Shown here: positions 18,117 to 27,844 of the stretch, piece by piece
How the letters are laid out: each line of letters starts with the position of its first letter
Position numbering within the stretch: position 1 is the stretch's first letter
NCBI GenBank assembly: GCA_030674915.1
Contig: JASXSV010000005.1
Location: 134,353-198,352 of the forward strand
Direction: 5' to 3'
From: Candidatus Endonucleibacter bathymodioli
GTDB lineage: Bacteria > Pseudomonadota > Gammaproteobacteria > Pseudomonadales > Endozoicomonadaceae
Length of the DNA stretch: 64,000 nt
Notes under the pieces: generated by a model
Seen by the model: the letters and a program-made list of their open reading frames with translations, nothing else
Database searches by the model: none
What the model was told of the DNA's origin: nothing
Program-made: the position numbers and the translations under genes

Positions 18117-21044
18117 ATGGACAGTGAACACAAAAAATCTCCCCCCAAGGTTATCGAACGTATGGAGCACCACCATTTTCCCTTTAAACTAATGACTCTA
18201 ACTTTGGCCATTATGGTTAGTATGACTGGAAGTCTACTAGAGTCGCAGGTTTATGCTAACTATTTACCTGAAATCGAGCAGGACTGCCTCCCTAGAGCCA
18301 ATAATAATGGCGGAAAGTGCATTTCGGTCCCAAAGAAGAAAAGTGCAATAAAAAAAAACCTCTTCCCCGCTTCCATCGCTACAGCTTCAACAAAAATAAA
18401 CACAACCACTCTGGGATCAAAGTCTTCCAAAGCCACCAACACTGCTGACTATGCCAGCCAAAAGAATTCATTAACAACACCTATACCACAACCATTGACA
18501 CCAATTCCTCTAAGAACAACACTGAACTGGACTCCAGTCTCGAACTTAACCCCTACACAACGAGCTAGTCAGCCCTCTTTCACCTGCGGAGCATATATTG
18601 AACCAGAACGCCCAGGAAAATATTTTAAAGGTGATGCTAATACTCAACGCATTGTAGCGGAAGCAGATAAATCAAACTATGACGAGAACAACGTTGCTAC
18701 AATGGAAGGAAACGTACTTGTTTTGCAGGCTAATAAACAGTTTGAAGCCGATAAAGTCACCTTCAATAAACAAAATAATTATGCTCAATTTGAAGGAAAA
18801 GTTCGCATCAGAGAGCCTGATATTCTTATTATCGGCGAGCGTGGGGACGCCCAACTGAACACGGGTAAAGCTCGAGTTGAAAACGCCACGTATGTCATTT
18901 ACCATAGCAAATTGAGAGGACATGCCAGCACAGTTGTTCGCAATGAAGATAAAACTATGGATTTAACCAACGCCACCTATACTAGCTGCCCTCCTGGTGA
19001 TAACGGCTGGTTACTATCTGGTAAAGATCTCCACATAGATTCAGCAGCAGGTTTTGGCATTGCGCGCAATACTGTCATAGAGTTCCTTGGGTTACCGATT
19101 CTATATACTCCCTATATCCGCTTCCCAATTGATAACCGCCGTCAGTCCGGATTCCTATACCCCACATTCACTTTAGATCTTGATAATGGTTCAGACATTA
19201 GTATCCCCTACTACATGAATTTGGCTCCCAATTATGATGCTACAATAACACCCCGGTTAATTGCCAACCGTGGAGAATTACTGGAATCAGAAGCCCGCTA
19301 TCTAACAAAAAAGAATAAAGGTGAGCTAATGGTTGCCGGAACAGCAGGCAAAGACAAACTGAAACTTGAAAACCCATATCAAAATACAGAACGATGGATA
19401 GTAAGCTGGCTCCATAAAACACAGCTTACCACTAACTGGGATATAGAGATTGACTATACTGATGCCAGCGACAAAGGCTACCTTCACGACTTTGTTTCAT
19501 CGCCAAGCCTTTCCCATGCCACCTCAGTGAATCAAAAAGTAAGTACCAACTATACTGGCGGTAATGAGCGTAACAACTGGCAACTCCGCATCCTCGCCCT
19601 CAAGTATAAAAACATGAGCTGGTTCTCTAACGACCCTTATAACAAACTGCCTCAGTTTGAGTTAAAAGGTAGTTTGTTAGCCAACGACAACCTAACAGTA
19701 AACTATATTGCAGACTACACCCAGTTTTCTCGTAATGAGAATTGGAGATTTTTGCATGAAGAGATTGACAAGAGCTTTGACCCTGCTGATAAAATAACTC
19801 GTAGCATATATGAGCAAGGTTTTGGCATCAATCGCGCTGAAGGCGAGAGAGTATATCTGGAAACAGGAGTGAGCCTTCCTCTAAAGTGGAGCTACGCCTT
19901 CCTGACCCCGACAGTAAAAATTAGACATGTCCAATATAGACTAAAAAGCCTAGTCAAAAATGAAGTTGTCACCGACCTCAATAACGCCTACGGATCGTTC
20001 TCCTCGAGTGATTACACTAAGTCCCCAAGAACAACAGTACCGTTATTTGCTTTGGATGGCGGCTTGTATTTTGACCGACAAACCTTCATCTCATCAACTA
20101 AATACACCCACACCTTTGAGCCACGCATGAAGTATCTATACGCACCTAGCGCTAAAGGCCAAGAAATGAACCCTATCTTTGATACCTCAGAAATGGGTTT
20201 CAGCTATGCCTCGCTCTGGCGCGACAACCGGTTTAGTGGCTATGACCGTTTAGCCGATAGCAATCACCTTGCCTTAGGCTTCACCACTAAGCTAATAGAT
20301 GACGATGATAGTTTTGAACGGATGCGTTTCAGTGCAGGGCAGATAGTTCATTTCAAAAACCGAGAAGTTTACATTGATCCAACTACCGGACAAAAAGTTT
20401 ATGGTGACGCAGCCAACTGGGATGAAAATCTAACATTATTACAAAAACAACGGTTAGAGAAGCTGAATGAACCAGCATCTCTGCTAGCTACAGAGTTAAC
20501 TTATAACTTTAACCGAGTTTTGAATTTGAAACAAAACCTAACATGGGATACTAATACCAACCAGTTAGAACATTATGGAGCATATTACCACTATCATCCT
20601 GAAGCACGAAAAGTTATAAATATTGGCTATTCCTATCAGAGACAGGTTGACAGATTAATAAAAGCTAAAGATGGTACAAATGTTCTAGTTGACCCAAAAA
20701 ACCCGAATCAAGGCTATAAAATGGCATCGAACAATGCTAGTCATAGCAATCTGTCTTTTGCTTGGCCCATCAGCTATCACTGGTCGATCTTAGGACGCTG
20801 GCAGTACGACCTAACTAACAATAGGAATATTGAAGATCTTTCAGGTATAGAATATAACAGCTGCTGTTATCATATTCGTTTACTATGGCGCACATGGGCA
20901 GAAACAAATGACAATATTGACCATCCGAACATAAAAAGAGCATTGCTACTACAGTTTGTCCTTATAGGATTAGGGGATTTTTCTGGAGGCTCAAGCACGG
21001 ATTACCTAAATGGCATTCAAGGCTATACACAACGTGAGAAATAA
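18117..21044 (+). CDS. lptD: LPS-assembly outer-membrane protein LptD
   Basis: The product has 975 residues, somewhat longer than E. coli LptD because of a Thr/Pro/Lys-rich linker at about residues 60-160. A signal sequence with core LMTLTLAIMVSMTGSLL ends near SQVYA; the coding start could also be the second Met at residue 16. The periplasmic OstA/jellyroll domain covers about 185-310 (NYDENNVATMEGNVLVLQ), followed by the beta-barrel. Cysteines near the N-terminus (DC, KC, TC), one in YTSC and the adjacent pair NSCCYHIRL near residue 924 correspond to the disulfide system of LptD. It inserts LPS into the outer leaflet with LptE. It is the first gene of lptD-surA-pdxA. Confidence 0.96.
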   Translation: MDSEHKKSPPKVIERMEHHHFPFKLMTLTLAIMVSMTGSLLESQVYANYLPEIEQDCLPRANNNGGKCISVPKKKSAIKKNLFPASIATASTKINTTTLGSKSSKATNTADYASQKNSLTTPIPQPLTPIPLRTTLNWTPVSNLTPTQRASQPSFTCGAYIEPERPGKYFKGDANTQRIVAEADKSNYDENNVATMEGNVLVLQANKQFEADKVTFNKQNNYAQFEGKVRIREPDILIIGERGDAQLNTGKARVENATYVIYHSKLRGHASTVVRNEDKTMDLTNATYTSCPPGDNGWLLSGKDLHIDSAAGFGIARNTVIEFLGLPILYTPYIRFPIDNRRQSGFLYPTFTLDLDNGSDISIPYYMNLAPNYDATITPRLIANRGELLESEARYLTKKNKGELMVAGTAGKDKLKLENPYQNTERWIVSWLHKTQLTTNWDIEIDYTDASDKGYLHDFVSSPSLSHATSVNQKVSTNYTGGNERNNWQLRILALKYKNMSWFSNDPYNKLPQFELKGSLLANDNLTVNYIADYTQFSRNENWRFLHEEIDKSFDPADKITRSIYEQGFGINRAEGERVYLETGVSLPLKWSYAFLTPTVKIRHVQYRLKSLVKNEVVTDLNNAYGSFSSSDYTKSPRTTVPLFALDGGLYFDRQTFISSTKYTHTFEPRMKYLYAPSAKGQEMNPIFDTSEMGFSYASLWRDNRFSGYDRLADSNHLALGFTTKLIDDDDSFERMRFSAGQIVHFKNREVYIDPTTGQKVYGDAANWDENLTLLQKQRLEKLNEPASLLATELTYNFNRVLNLKQNLTWDTNTNQLEHYGAYYHYHPEARKVINIGYSYQRQVDRLIKAKDGTNVLVDPKNPNQGYKMASNNASHSNLSFAWPISYHWSILGRWQYDLTNNRNIEDLSGIEYNSCCYHIRLLWRTWAETNDNIDHPNIKRALLLQFVLIGLGDFSGGSSTDYLNGIQGYTQREK

Positions 21045-21047
21045 GTG

Positions 21048-22346
21048 ATGAATGGATTAAAAAAACTAACATTAACCGCCACATGCTTACTAACATTAAT
21101 CCATGCGTCTAGTGAGTCTGTGAGCGCTAAGGTAATTAAACTTGACCATATTGCAGCTATTGTCGACAAGGACGCAGTTATGGCTAGCGAACTCAAAAAA
21201 CGTATTGAAATAATACGCCGACAGTTAACTGCCCGAAACATTACTTTACCTCATGAATCAGTACTTAAAGAGCAAGTATTGGAACAACTAATACTTGAAA
21301 ATATTCAATTGCAGCTAGGGGAAAAGTCAGGCACCCGTATTAATGACTGGGCATTGGACGAAGCCCTTAGCAACATAGCTAAAAGGAACAACTTAAGCGT
21401 TATAGGCTTCCAGGAGAAGCTAGAAGCAGACGGCCTATCTTTTAATGAGGCTCGGGAGGAAATACGTCGTGAGATGATCATAAATCGAGTTCGTCAACGT
21501 TTTGTGGCAGAGCGTATTCACATCAGTGACCAGGAAATTGATAATTTCCTTAAATCACGAGAAGGCCAATCCCAGACTGTGACTGAGTATCGGCTGGAAC
21601 ATATATTGATCTCTACCCCTGAAAATGCCAGCTCCGAAGAAATAAAAGCCGCAAAGATGCAGGCCGAGTCTATTAAAAAAAAGCTGGAAAAAGGTGCAAA
21701 CTTCTCAGAAATGGCTATCACCCATTCTAAAGGTCAGCAGGCACTTAAAGGCGGAGATCTTGGCTGGCGCAAAGAAAACGAACTACCAAGCCTTTTCTCA
21801 GAGAAGGCTGCGAAGATGAAAAAGGGTGAGATATCTGCTCCATTTCGGAATTCTGGAGGCTTCCATATTATTAAGCAACTGGACGTTCGAGGTGATCAAA
21901 AGCATGCACTGGAACAGGTACATATTCGTCACATATTAGTTAAACCTACCAGTATTCGCACCGATCTAGAGGCAAAAATGAAAATAAAAAACCTCTCCAC
22001 GCGTATTCAAAAAGGTGAAAGCTTTGGAGAACTTGCTAAAGCTCATTCAGATGATACTGGATCATCTCTAAATGGCGGCGTGATTCCATGGACAGCAACC
22101 AGCTCACTACCTGTTGAATTCAAAACAGTGATCAATACCACCAACTCCAACATAGTTAGCGAACCATTCAGAACCAACGATGGCTGGCATATTCTGGAAG
22201 TATTAGATAAACGACAGTCTGATCTTAGTGATCAAGTACGTCGAAACCGAGCACGAGAGTTACTAGGCAATCGTAAGTTTGAAGAAGAACTATCCGAATG
22301 GCTACGTGAGTTACGTGCACGGACTTACGTCGAGATCAAGCTATAG
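21048..22346 (+). CDS. surA: periplasmic chaperone/peptidyl-prolyl isomerase SurA
   Basis: The product has 432 residues from the ATG at 21048. A signal peptide ends near SVSA (about residue 26), followed by the N-terminal chaperone domain (DHIAAIVDKDAVMASEL). Two parvulin domains follow: the first around EYRLEHILIS...GGDLGWR...GGFHIIK, the second around HIRHILVKP...GGVIPW...DGWHILEV. SurA escorts unfolded outer-membrane proteins, LptD among them, to the BAM complex. It starts three bases after the lptD stop, so the two are one transcript. Confidence 0.97.
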   Translation: MNGLKKLTLTATCLLTLIHASSESVSAKVIKLDHIAAIVDKDAVMASELKKRIEIIRRQLTARNITLPHESVLKEQVLEQLILENIQLQLGEKSGTRINDWALDEALSNIAKRNNLSVIGFQEKLEADGLSFNEAREEIRREMIINRVRQRFVAERIHISDQEIDNFLKSREGQSQTVTEYRLEHILISTPENASSEEIKAAKMQAESIKKKLEKGANFSEMAITHSKGQQALKGGDLGWRKENELPSLFSEKAAKMKKGEISAPFRNSGGFHIIKQLDVRGDQKHALEQVHIRHILVKPTSIRTDLEAKMKIKNLSTRIQKGESFGELAKAHSDDTGSSLNGGVIPWTATSSLPVEFKTVINTTNSNIVSEPFRTNDGWHILEVLDKRQSDLSDQVRRNRARELLGNRKFEEELSEWLRELRARTYVEIKL

Positions 22347-22348
22347 CA

Positions 22349-23359
22349 ATGAAATCCAGTATACTCCCTAGGTTAGCAATTACTGCTGGTGAACCTGCAG
22401 GCATTGGCCCTGACATCTGCCTAATGATGGCTCAGGAAAAGTTTGATGCCCAACTAGTCATTATTGCAGATCCAGAGTTACTGGCAGACAGGGCTGAACA
22501 GCTTGACTTACGCGTCCATTTTACTCAGTTCAATCCAGACTTTACCACACCAACCATTCCAGGAGAACTCCTGATACACCCAGTAGCCCTGAATTCTCCC
22601 TGTAAAGCTGGTCAAGCTGACCCTGCGAATAGCCACTATGTTATTAAAACACTTAAAATAGCTGTTCAAGGATGTCTTTCTGGTCTTTTTAATGGAATGA
22701 TTACCACACCTGTTAACAAGCAAATCATTAATGAGGCTGGCGTATCATTCAGAGGGCATACTGAATTTTTGGCAGAGCAGACAGGAGAAAAAGTGGTAAT
22801 GATGCTTGTCACAGAAGGACTTCGTGTCGCTTTAGCCACCACCCACTTGCCACTTTCTCAAGTTCCTGATGCCATTACTAGGTCGTCATTAACCGAAGTA
22901 CTACAAATCCTTAATAACGACCTGCAAAACAAATTTTCCATCTCTGCACCACAAATATTAGTATCAGCTCTCAACCCCCATGCTGGAGAAGGCGGGTATT
23001 TGGGTATGGAGGAAATAGAAATAATTTCTCCAGTTATTCGCGCCCTTAATAGTCAAGGTATGCATCTGGTCGGACCATTGCCAGCCGATACACTATTTTG
23101 CCCTGACAATATAAAGAAATGCGATGCAGTCTTAGCCATGTACCATGACCAAGGTTTACCAGTACTAAAATACAAAAGCTTTGGTAATGCCGTGAATATT
23201 ACTCTTGGCCTGCCAATCATTCGCACCTCTGTTGATCACGGCACCGCTTTTAATCTAGCTGGTAGCGGTAAAGCTAACAATGGAAGCCTGATCGCTGCCA
23301 CAAACATAGCAATTAAAATGATTACAACAAAACAAATAAGAAATGCCGGTAAATTATGA
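22349..23359 (+). CDS. pdxA: 4-hydroxythreonine-4-phosphate dehydrogenase
   Basis: The product has 336 residues, the family length. It oxidises 4-phosphohydroxy-L-threonine in the DXP-dependent pyridoxal phosphate pathway. Family blocks are ITAGEPAGIGPDI, GMITTPVNKQ, RGHTEFLAEQTG, NPHAGEGGYLG and YHDQGLPVLKY, which include the His metal ligands. Its ATG lies two bases after the surA stop, so it is the last gene of the operon. The usual downstream neighbour rsmA has moved to the other side. Confidence 0.97.
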   Translation: MKSSILPRLAITAGEPAGIGPDICLMMAQEKFDAQLVIIADPELLADRAEQLDLRVHFTQFNPDFTTPTIPGELLIHPVALNSPCKAGQADPANSHYVIKTLKIAVQGCLSGLFNGMITTPVNKQIINEAGVSFRGHTEFLAEQTGEKVVMMLVTEGLRVALATTHLPLSQVPDAITRSSLTEVLQILNNDLQNKFSISAPQILVSALNPHAGEGGYLGMEEIEIISPVIRALNSQGMHLVGPLPADTLFCPDNIKKCDAVLAMYHDQGLPVLKYKSFGNAVNITLGLPIIRTSVDHGTAFNLAGSGKANNGSLIAATNIAIKMITTKQIRNAGKL

Positions 23360-24673
23360 GCTTAGATTACTATAGTGGTTAGCGCTAATGGTAGCAGACA
23401 TTAGCCTCTATACTCACCAATCGCATCGAAGACACTTTATTTTGAAACTATTTTTCTCCACTCTTTGCCTATATTGAAAGTCACTGCTTTGATCAAGAAA
23501 ACCGGACACATCATTTGCTACATTCTCGTATTGACCCGATGATAAATTATTATTAGATCAAATTCGATGAGATTCGATGAGTGTAGCCGGTCTAGATTGT
23601 AATACTAAATGCAGTCTCAAGCATCATTCAAATGCTCTCGTACTCACGGATTGACTGGTGAACCCTGAAAACCCTGTCATGCTTTAAACTATCGCAGAAG
23701 AGCTCAATGACGAATCATTCCAGCAAGCGCATATTCCCATTTGATCGTACGCCATAGCTCTCTAGCAACTCACAATAGGGCATACTCGTGTATTAAAACC
23801 CTCTATCTATGTGAAGTACCAGCCTCTCCGGGGCGGCTGCCGAAGACTGCAAATCATCGTCATAACACAGCCAATCAAACCCGCTATCTTACGCTTATTA
23901 CCGCCCAACCAATGAATGAATACAGGCTCATTATCACCAGGTACGCCCACCTCGGAGGTATTTACATACGCGATATCACCGGCCCAAATTTGATCTTGCG
24001 CTACAGGGTTAAAGTTTTGATTCAATAAATTAGCTGCAACCCAATCCTATATTTACGCTTCATCATTACCTTATAAACTATGCATTTCTTAGCTTCCATC
24101 TTTAATTTCCCCATTATTATCATGATTTTCATGGATTGGTAACAAGTACTATCAAAGAACTCTGCGCATAGTTTTTTAAAAACTTGAAGACCGAAGGCAT
24201 GCATGAACAGGGCTATGAAAATAAGGAGGCAGTAACCGACTCAGGGATTACTTATAAATATTATAATTAGGAACAACCTCACAATTATCACCTATGGGCA
24301 GCACCAAATGCAAAAGAACACTATTTTGGGAAATCCTTGAGCCGAGCGAGCAAAAAAGTTTACCCACTTACAATGATTGGATGGGGGGCGCAAGAACAGT
24401 CCACAACCACATACCTTCAAGCACCACATTTAACCATGCGAATGTTACACCAGATTTTATTTAAGGCTGATATCTGGCATCGATACTCACAGGCTTGTTG
24501 TTGGTGATATCCAGTCACCCTTCAAACACCTACCGGAAAAAAAGAGCAGGAACGATGCCATCTCATATATAGTTAGATTAAGTACTTCAGATGTCAACCT
24601 AAACAAAAAATATTTCCCAAAAAAAACAAAGCAAAGCCTGACGCCTGCCCCTGTTTTTTTTGCAAGGATGAGC
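23360..24673. other. intergenic decay zone between pdxA and gspD
   Basis: About 1.3 kb without an intact gene. The middle part holds an IS3-family relic, listed separately. I recognise nothing in 23360-23640 or 24240-24673. Confidence 0.5.
23640..24240 (-). pseudogene. remnant of an IS3-family transposase (orfB)
   Basis: The minus strand reads NLLNQNFNPVAQDQIWAGDIAYVNTSEVG, here joined from short pieces, corresponding to the IS3 orfB block NQVW-x-GDITYI-x-T-x-EG. Further on come MICSLRQPPRRGW and a frameshifted block resembling H-x-DRG-x-QY and the region after it. Stops and indels separate the pieces. It is a different and less decayed relic than the one at 1190-1468. Confidence 0.75.
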
Positions 24674-26818
24674 TTAAGGCACCCAAGGAGCCTTGTCTGA
24701 CTTTCTTAGATCAAAGGCTTCTGCATCAAAGAGTTTTTCTGCTGTTGCAGGAAGGTTGTTGCCAGGTACAGTATTTTTTGCTCCACCCCCTAACAGCTTG
24801 AGGTTTGTAAAGCGGTCTTGTGACACCCTTGCCAAAGTTTCAGAATTTCTCATCACCGTTGGCCGAATAAATAGCATTAGATTTCGCTTCTTTGATCCAT
24901 GATTGTTGTACTTAAAGAGATTTCCTAATACGGGAATATCACCAAATAATGGAACTTTATTTTTGGCAGTTTGCCGGTCATCCTGGATTAATCCACCAAT
25001 TACCACGGTTTTGCCATCATCAACAATAACTGCCGTTTTCAGTGTTCTGTTATCATAGATAATATCACCTCCTGCAGAAGAGTCCGCAGTGGAGCGACGA
25101 GAGGAAATTTCTTGCTGGAGCTCCAACCGCATGCTACTCCCTTCTCCAATATGCGGTGTCAATTTTAGTTTGATACCAATATCTTTTCGTTCTGTCGTAG
25201 TAAAAGGGTTTGTACTATCTTTTTGGCTGGCTGTCTGATAAGCGCCAGTCTTAATAGGAATATTTTCACCCACCAAGAACTCCGCCTCCTGATTATCGAT
25301 TGTCAAAATACTGGGTGTTGACAGAATATTGCTATTGCTTTGTTTGCTAAGAGCATGAACGAGAACACCGAAGTTATTCTCTCTTAAGGCCAGCGACCCC
25401 ATGCTTATGCTTTTGTTATCTAACAAATGACCCGTAAGACTACTCAGACTTAAACTATGATCTCCTCGGGCTGCTACGGTGTTCCTGCCATCAATACCCC
25501 ACTGGATACCAAGAGCATCGTTAATATCACCTACTACTTCAACAATAGCAGCCTCTAATAACACTTGCGCCCTAGGCCGATCAAGCTGACGGATAATCTG
25601 CTCCATAGCCTGCAGGGTCTCAGGGGCAGCAATCATTATCAAAGCATTCTGTGATTCATCAGCTTTAACAAAAACATTCTGAGATTGCTTGCTTTTATCA
25701 TCAGATTTCATCTGGCCAGGCATTCTATTGTGACCCATAGAGGAATTTGATGAACCGATACTTATTCCCGTTCTGCCTTGAGTATCTTGAAGTGCCTCTG
25801 ATGCTTCCGAAAGTATTTCAGCAAGATTTTTTGCATCACCATAGCTAATGAACATAACTTTGGTTGTTGACTTCCTAGTACCTTCTTTGTCCAACGTAAC
25901 AACCAGTTTACGCACTCGAGTTCTTTTGCTGGCATTACCTTTTATGATAAGTCTATTACTTCTCTCATCCGAAATTACTTGAAGTCCGCTAGGAAACTGT
26001 CCTTTCCCAATATGCAAAGTTTCCTGAATAATTTTTGCGACATCACCAACCCAAGCATGCTGGAGCTGAATAACTTCATAGTCATTGTTGCTGGTGTCAT
26101 CTAGCTCTTTGATTAGGTTCGATATGCGATCAACATTATCTTCTAAATCACTAACAATAACAGCGTTACTGGAAGCTGATGCAGCAGCATGTCCATACTG
26201 AGCAATTAATGGTCTTATGATTGGGATAACTTCTATCGCAGAAACGCTATGAAGTTCAATAACTCTGGTTGTCATAATTGAGCTATGTCCCTTGTCTTTC
26301 TCCTGACCAACCGTTTTAGCTGTCGTACTTGGAACAATATTGAGTACTTTCCCCTTCGGTATGACTGTGTAGCCATTGGTGGTTAACACCTCCAAAAAAA
26401 CATCATACACTTGGTTTTTAGTCAAGGGTTTGCTAGAGATAACGGTTACTGTGTTTCCGCCCTTAATTCTAGGATCAATAACAAAGGTTTCTCCAGTAAT
26501 TTGTGCTATTTGGGTAATAAATTCTCGAATATCTGCATTTTGTTGATTCAAGCTCCAGCGCTGCTCCGAGGAAGCATTGCTTTTTGCAGTACTTCCTGAT
26601 GAAGCCTCATTCCTACTTCTTCTTTGCTGCTCAGACTCACCCAAAAGTGGCTTGTTACCGCTCGACTTAAGTGTCTGACCGGAAGAAATCGTTTCTCGTG
26701 ACTGCTCAGCTCCACTGGCAAACTCTGTAAAACCATAGCTAGGCACTAGCAATACTGGAAATAACAGTGGAAATAGTTTTTTTACTGCATTCTTACTTGT
26801 GTAAAAGTTGATATTCAT
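24674..26818 (-). CDS. gspD: type II secretion outer-membrane secretin GspD
   Basis: The product has 714 residues. After a signal peptide and a low-complexity Ser-rich stretch come N0 (about 87-160: NADIREFITQIAQITGETFVIDP), the N1-N3 KH-like repeats (ISNLIKELD and others) and the secretin core with VEVVGDINDALGIQWG, VPLFGDIPVLGNLFKY and LMLFIRPT near the C-terminus. Fifteen such subunits usually form the outer-membrane channel. It follows gspC by 45 bases on the same strand. The tail beyond the secretin core may bind a pilotin, but none is seen here. Confidence 0.96.
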   Translation of the reverse strand: MNINFYTSKNAVKKLFPLLFPVLLVPSYGFTEFASGAEQSRETISSGQTLKSSGNKPLLGESEQQRRSRNEASSGSTAKSNASSEQRWSLNQQNADIREFITQIAQITGETFVIDPRIKGGNTVTVISSKPLTKNQVYDVFLEVLTTNGYTVIPKGKVLNIVPSTTAKTVGQEKDKGHSSIMTTRVIELHSVSAIEVIPIIRPLIAQYGHAAASASSNAVIVSDLEDNVDRISNLIKELDDTSNNDYEVIQLQHAWVGDVAKIIQETLHIGKGQFPSGLQVISDERSNRLIIKGNASKRTRVRKLVVTLDKEGTRKSTTKVMFISYGDAKNLAEILSEASEALQDTQGRTGISIGSSNSSMGHNRMPGQMKSDDKSKQSQNVFVKADESQNALIMIAAPETLQAMEQIIRQLDRPRAQVLLEAAIVEVVGDINDALGIQWGIDGRNTVAARGDHSLSLSSLTGHLLDNKSISMGSLALRENNFGVLVHALSKQSNSNILSTPSILTIDNQEAEFLVGENIPIKTGAYQTASQKDSTNPFTTTERKDIGIKLKLTPHIGEGSSMRLELQQEISSRRSTADSSAGGDIIYDNRTLKTAVIVDDGKTVVIGGLIQDDRQTAKNKVPLFGDIPVLGNLFKYNNHGSKKRNLMLFIRPTVMRNSETLARVSQDRFTNLKLLGGGAKNTVPGNNLPATAEKLFDAEAFDLRKSDKAPWVP

Positions 26819-26863
26819 TTCAAAGCCATTTTAGTAAATAATTGTAACTTTTTATGGATTTCC

Positions 26864-27508
26864 TTAATTATCTTGCTGAAGCTGTTCTCTCAGCTTACTC
26901 ATTCTCTCTTCAAGTGAGCCACTGTCCGCTTGCGTAGCATGCTCAGACCTAGTGCGCACATCAAGATACTGTTCATTTTCTTGAACATCTACTGAGCTCA
27001 GCCCATTTTCCCCTTTGGTAAAGTCAGGAAAGGCTAGTATCTCAAGCTGTCCGTTCCTTTTTAATATAACATGATCCGCATGTACTTCTGTCAGAATTGC
27101 TCCTCCAGGCAGATTGTCGCCAATTCTGTACAGCTTTTCTTGATTGCTGCCTTGAATAATAGCACTGCTTTCAGATTTGTCCTGCTGTAAATTGGCAAGA
27201 GAGCCATGTAGTGTAAGATTAAGCTTGGTTTTTGGTATATCAATTGTGGCGTTAGGGATATCGTTGCGCTCATTGAAACCGAACAGTAGCTGAAAGTCGC
27301 TGGGTTTTAGCTTTTTTTCGGAACTGATCGACGAAGATGCCGTACCATCTAGCACAGGTATATTCCCTCGCCTGTCTATTTCATCATAAATCCTGTAGAG
27401 TTGAGCGCCAAGCATGACTAACATCGTAGAGCATAGAGCGACAGTTATAAGCGGTCGTTTATGCTTTTTCGCCCATTTAATGGAGGATGATATTACCTCT
27501 GTTTTCAT
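26864..27508 (-). CDS. gspC: type II secretion inner-membrane protein GspC
   Basis: The product has 214 residues from the ATG at 27508; the open frame extends six codons to a TTG. A cytoplasmic stub rich in Lys is followed by one membrane helix (PLITVALCSTMLVMLGAQL) and the HR domain (LNLTLHGSLANLQ, AIIQGSNQEKLYRIGDNLPGG), which docks onto GspD N0. The C-terminal part is short, with a charged coiled-coil end (LEERMSKLREQLQQ) in place of a PDZ domain. The gene heads the gspC-gspD operon, divergent from gspE. Confidence 0.92.
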   Translation of the reverse strand: MKTEVISSSIKWAKKHKRPLITVALCSTMLVMLGAQLYRIYDEIDRRGNIPVLDGTASSSISSEKKLKPSDFQLLFGFNERNDIPNATIDIPKTKLNLTLHGSLANLQQDKSESSAIIQGSNQEKLYRIGDNLPGGAILTEVHADHVILKRNGQLEILAFPDFTKGENGLSSVDVQENEQYLDVRTRSEHATQADSGSLEERMSKLREQLQQDN

Positions 27509-27844
27509 AAGTATCTCTTCAATCAAAGGTTGTAAAATGTAAGGTAATCAATCATAACGGTACTTTTATTTTGAGTAACTATTGTCTAGTATAACAAAAG
27601 CACCACGGTTGGGTTTTTTAAATAAATAAATAATATTCTATTTTACAGGAAAAAGGAAAAAGCCTAAGTTATTATGGTGTAGTATGTAATGGTCAGTTTC
27701 TGGATTTCAATAGCCGAATGAACTATTGGCAACTTGCGCACTGAGTGGCGGGATAAATTATTTCATTAGTTTTTTTTATGAGGTAACTTTAGCTGAGAGT
27801 TTAAAAAGATAATTAGAAGTTACTGCTTTATTTAAAAAATAAAT
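27509..27844. promoter_or_regulatory. divergent promoter region of the two gsp operons
   Basis: About 336 AT-rich bases separate gspC (leftward) and gspE (rightward). Promoters for both operons must lie here. I see AT-rich candidate -10 elements but none that I can assign with confidence, and no known operator. Confidence 0.4.
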
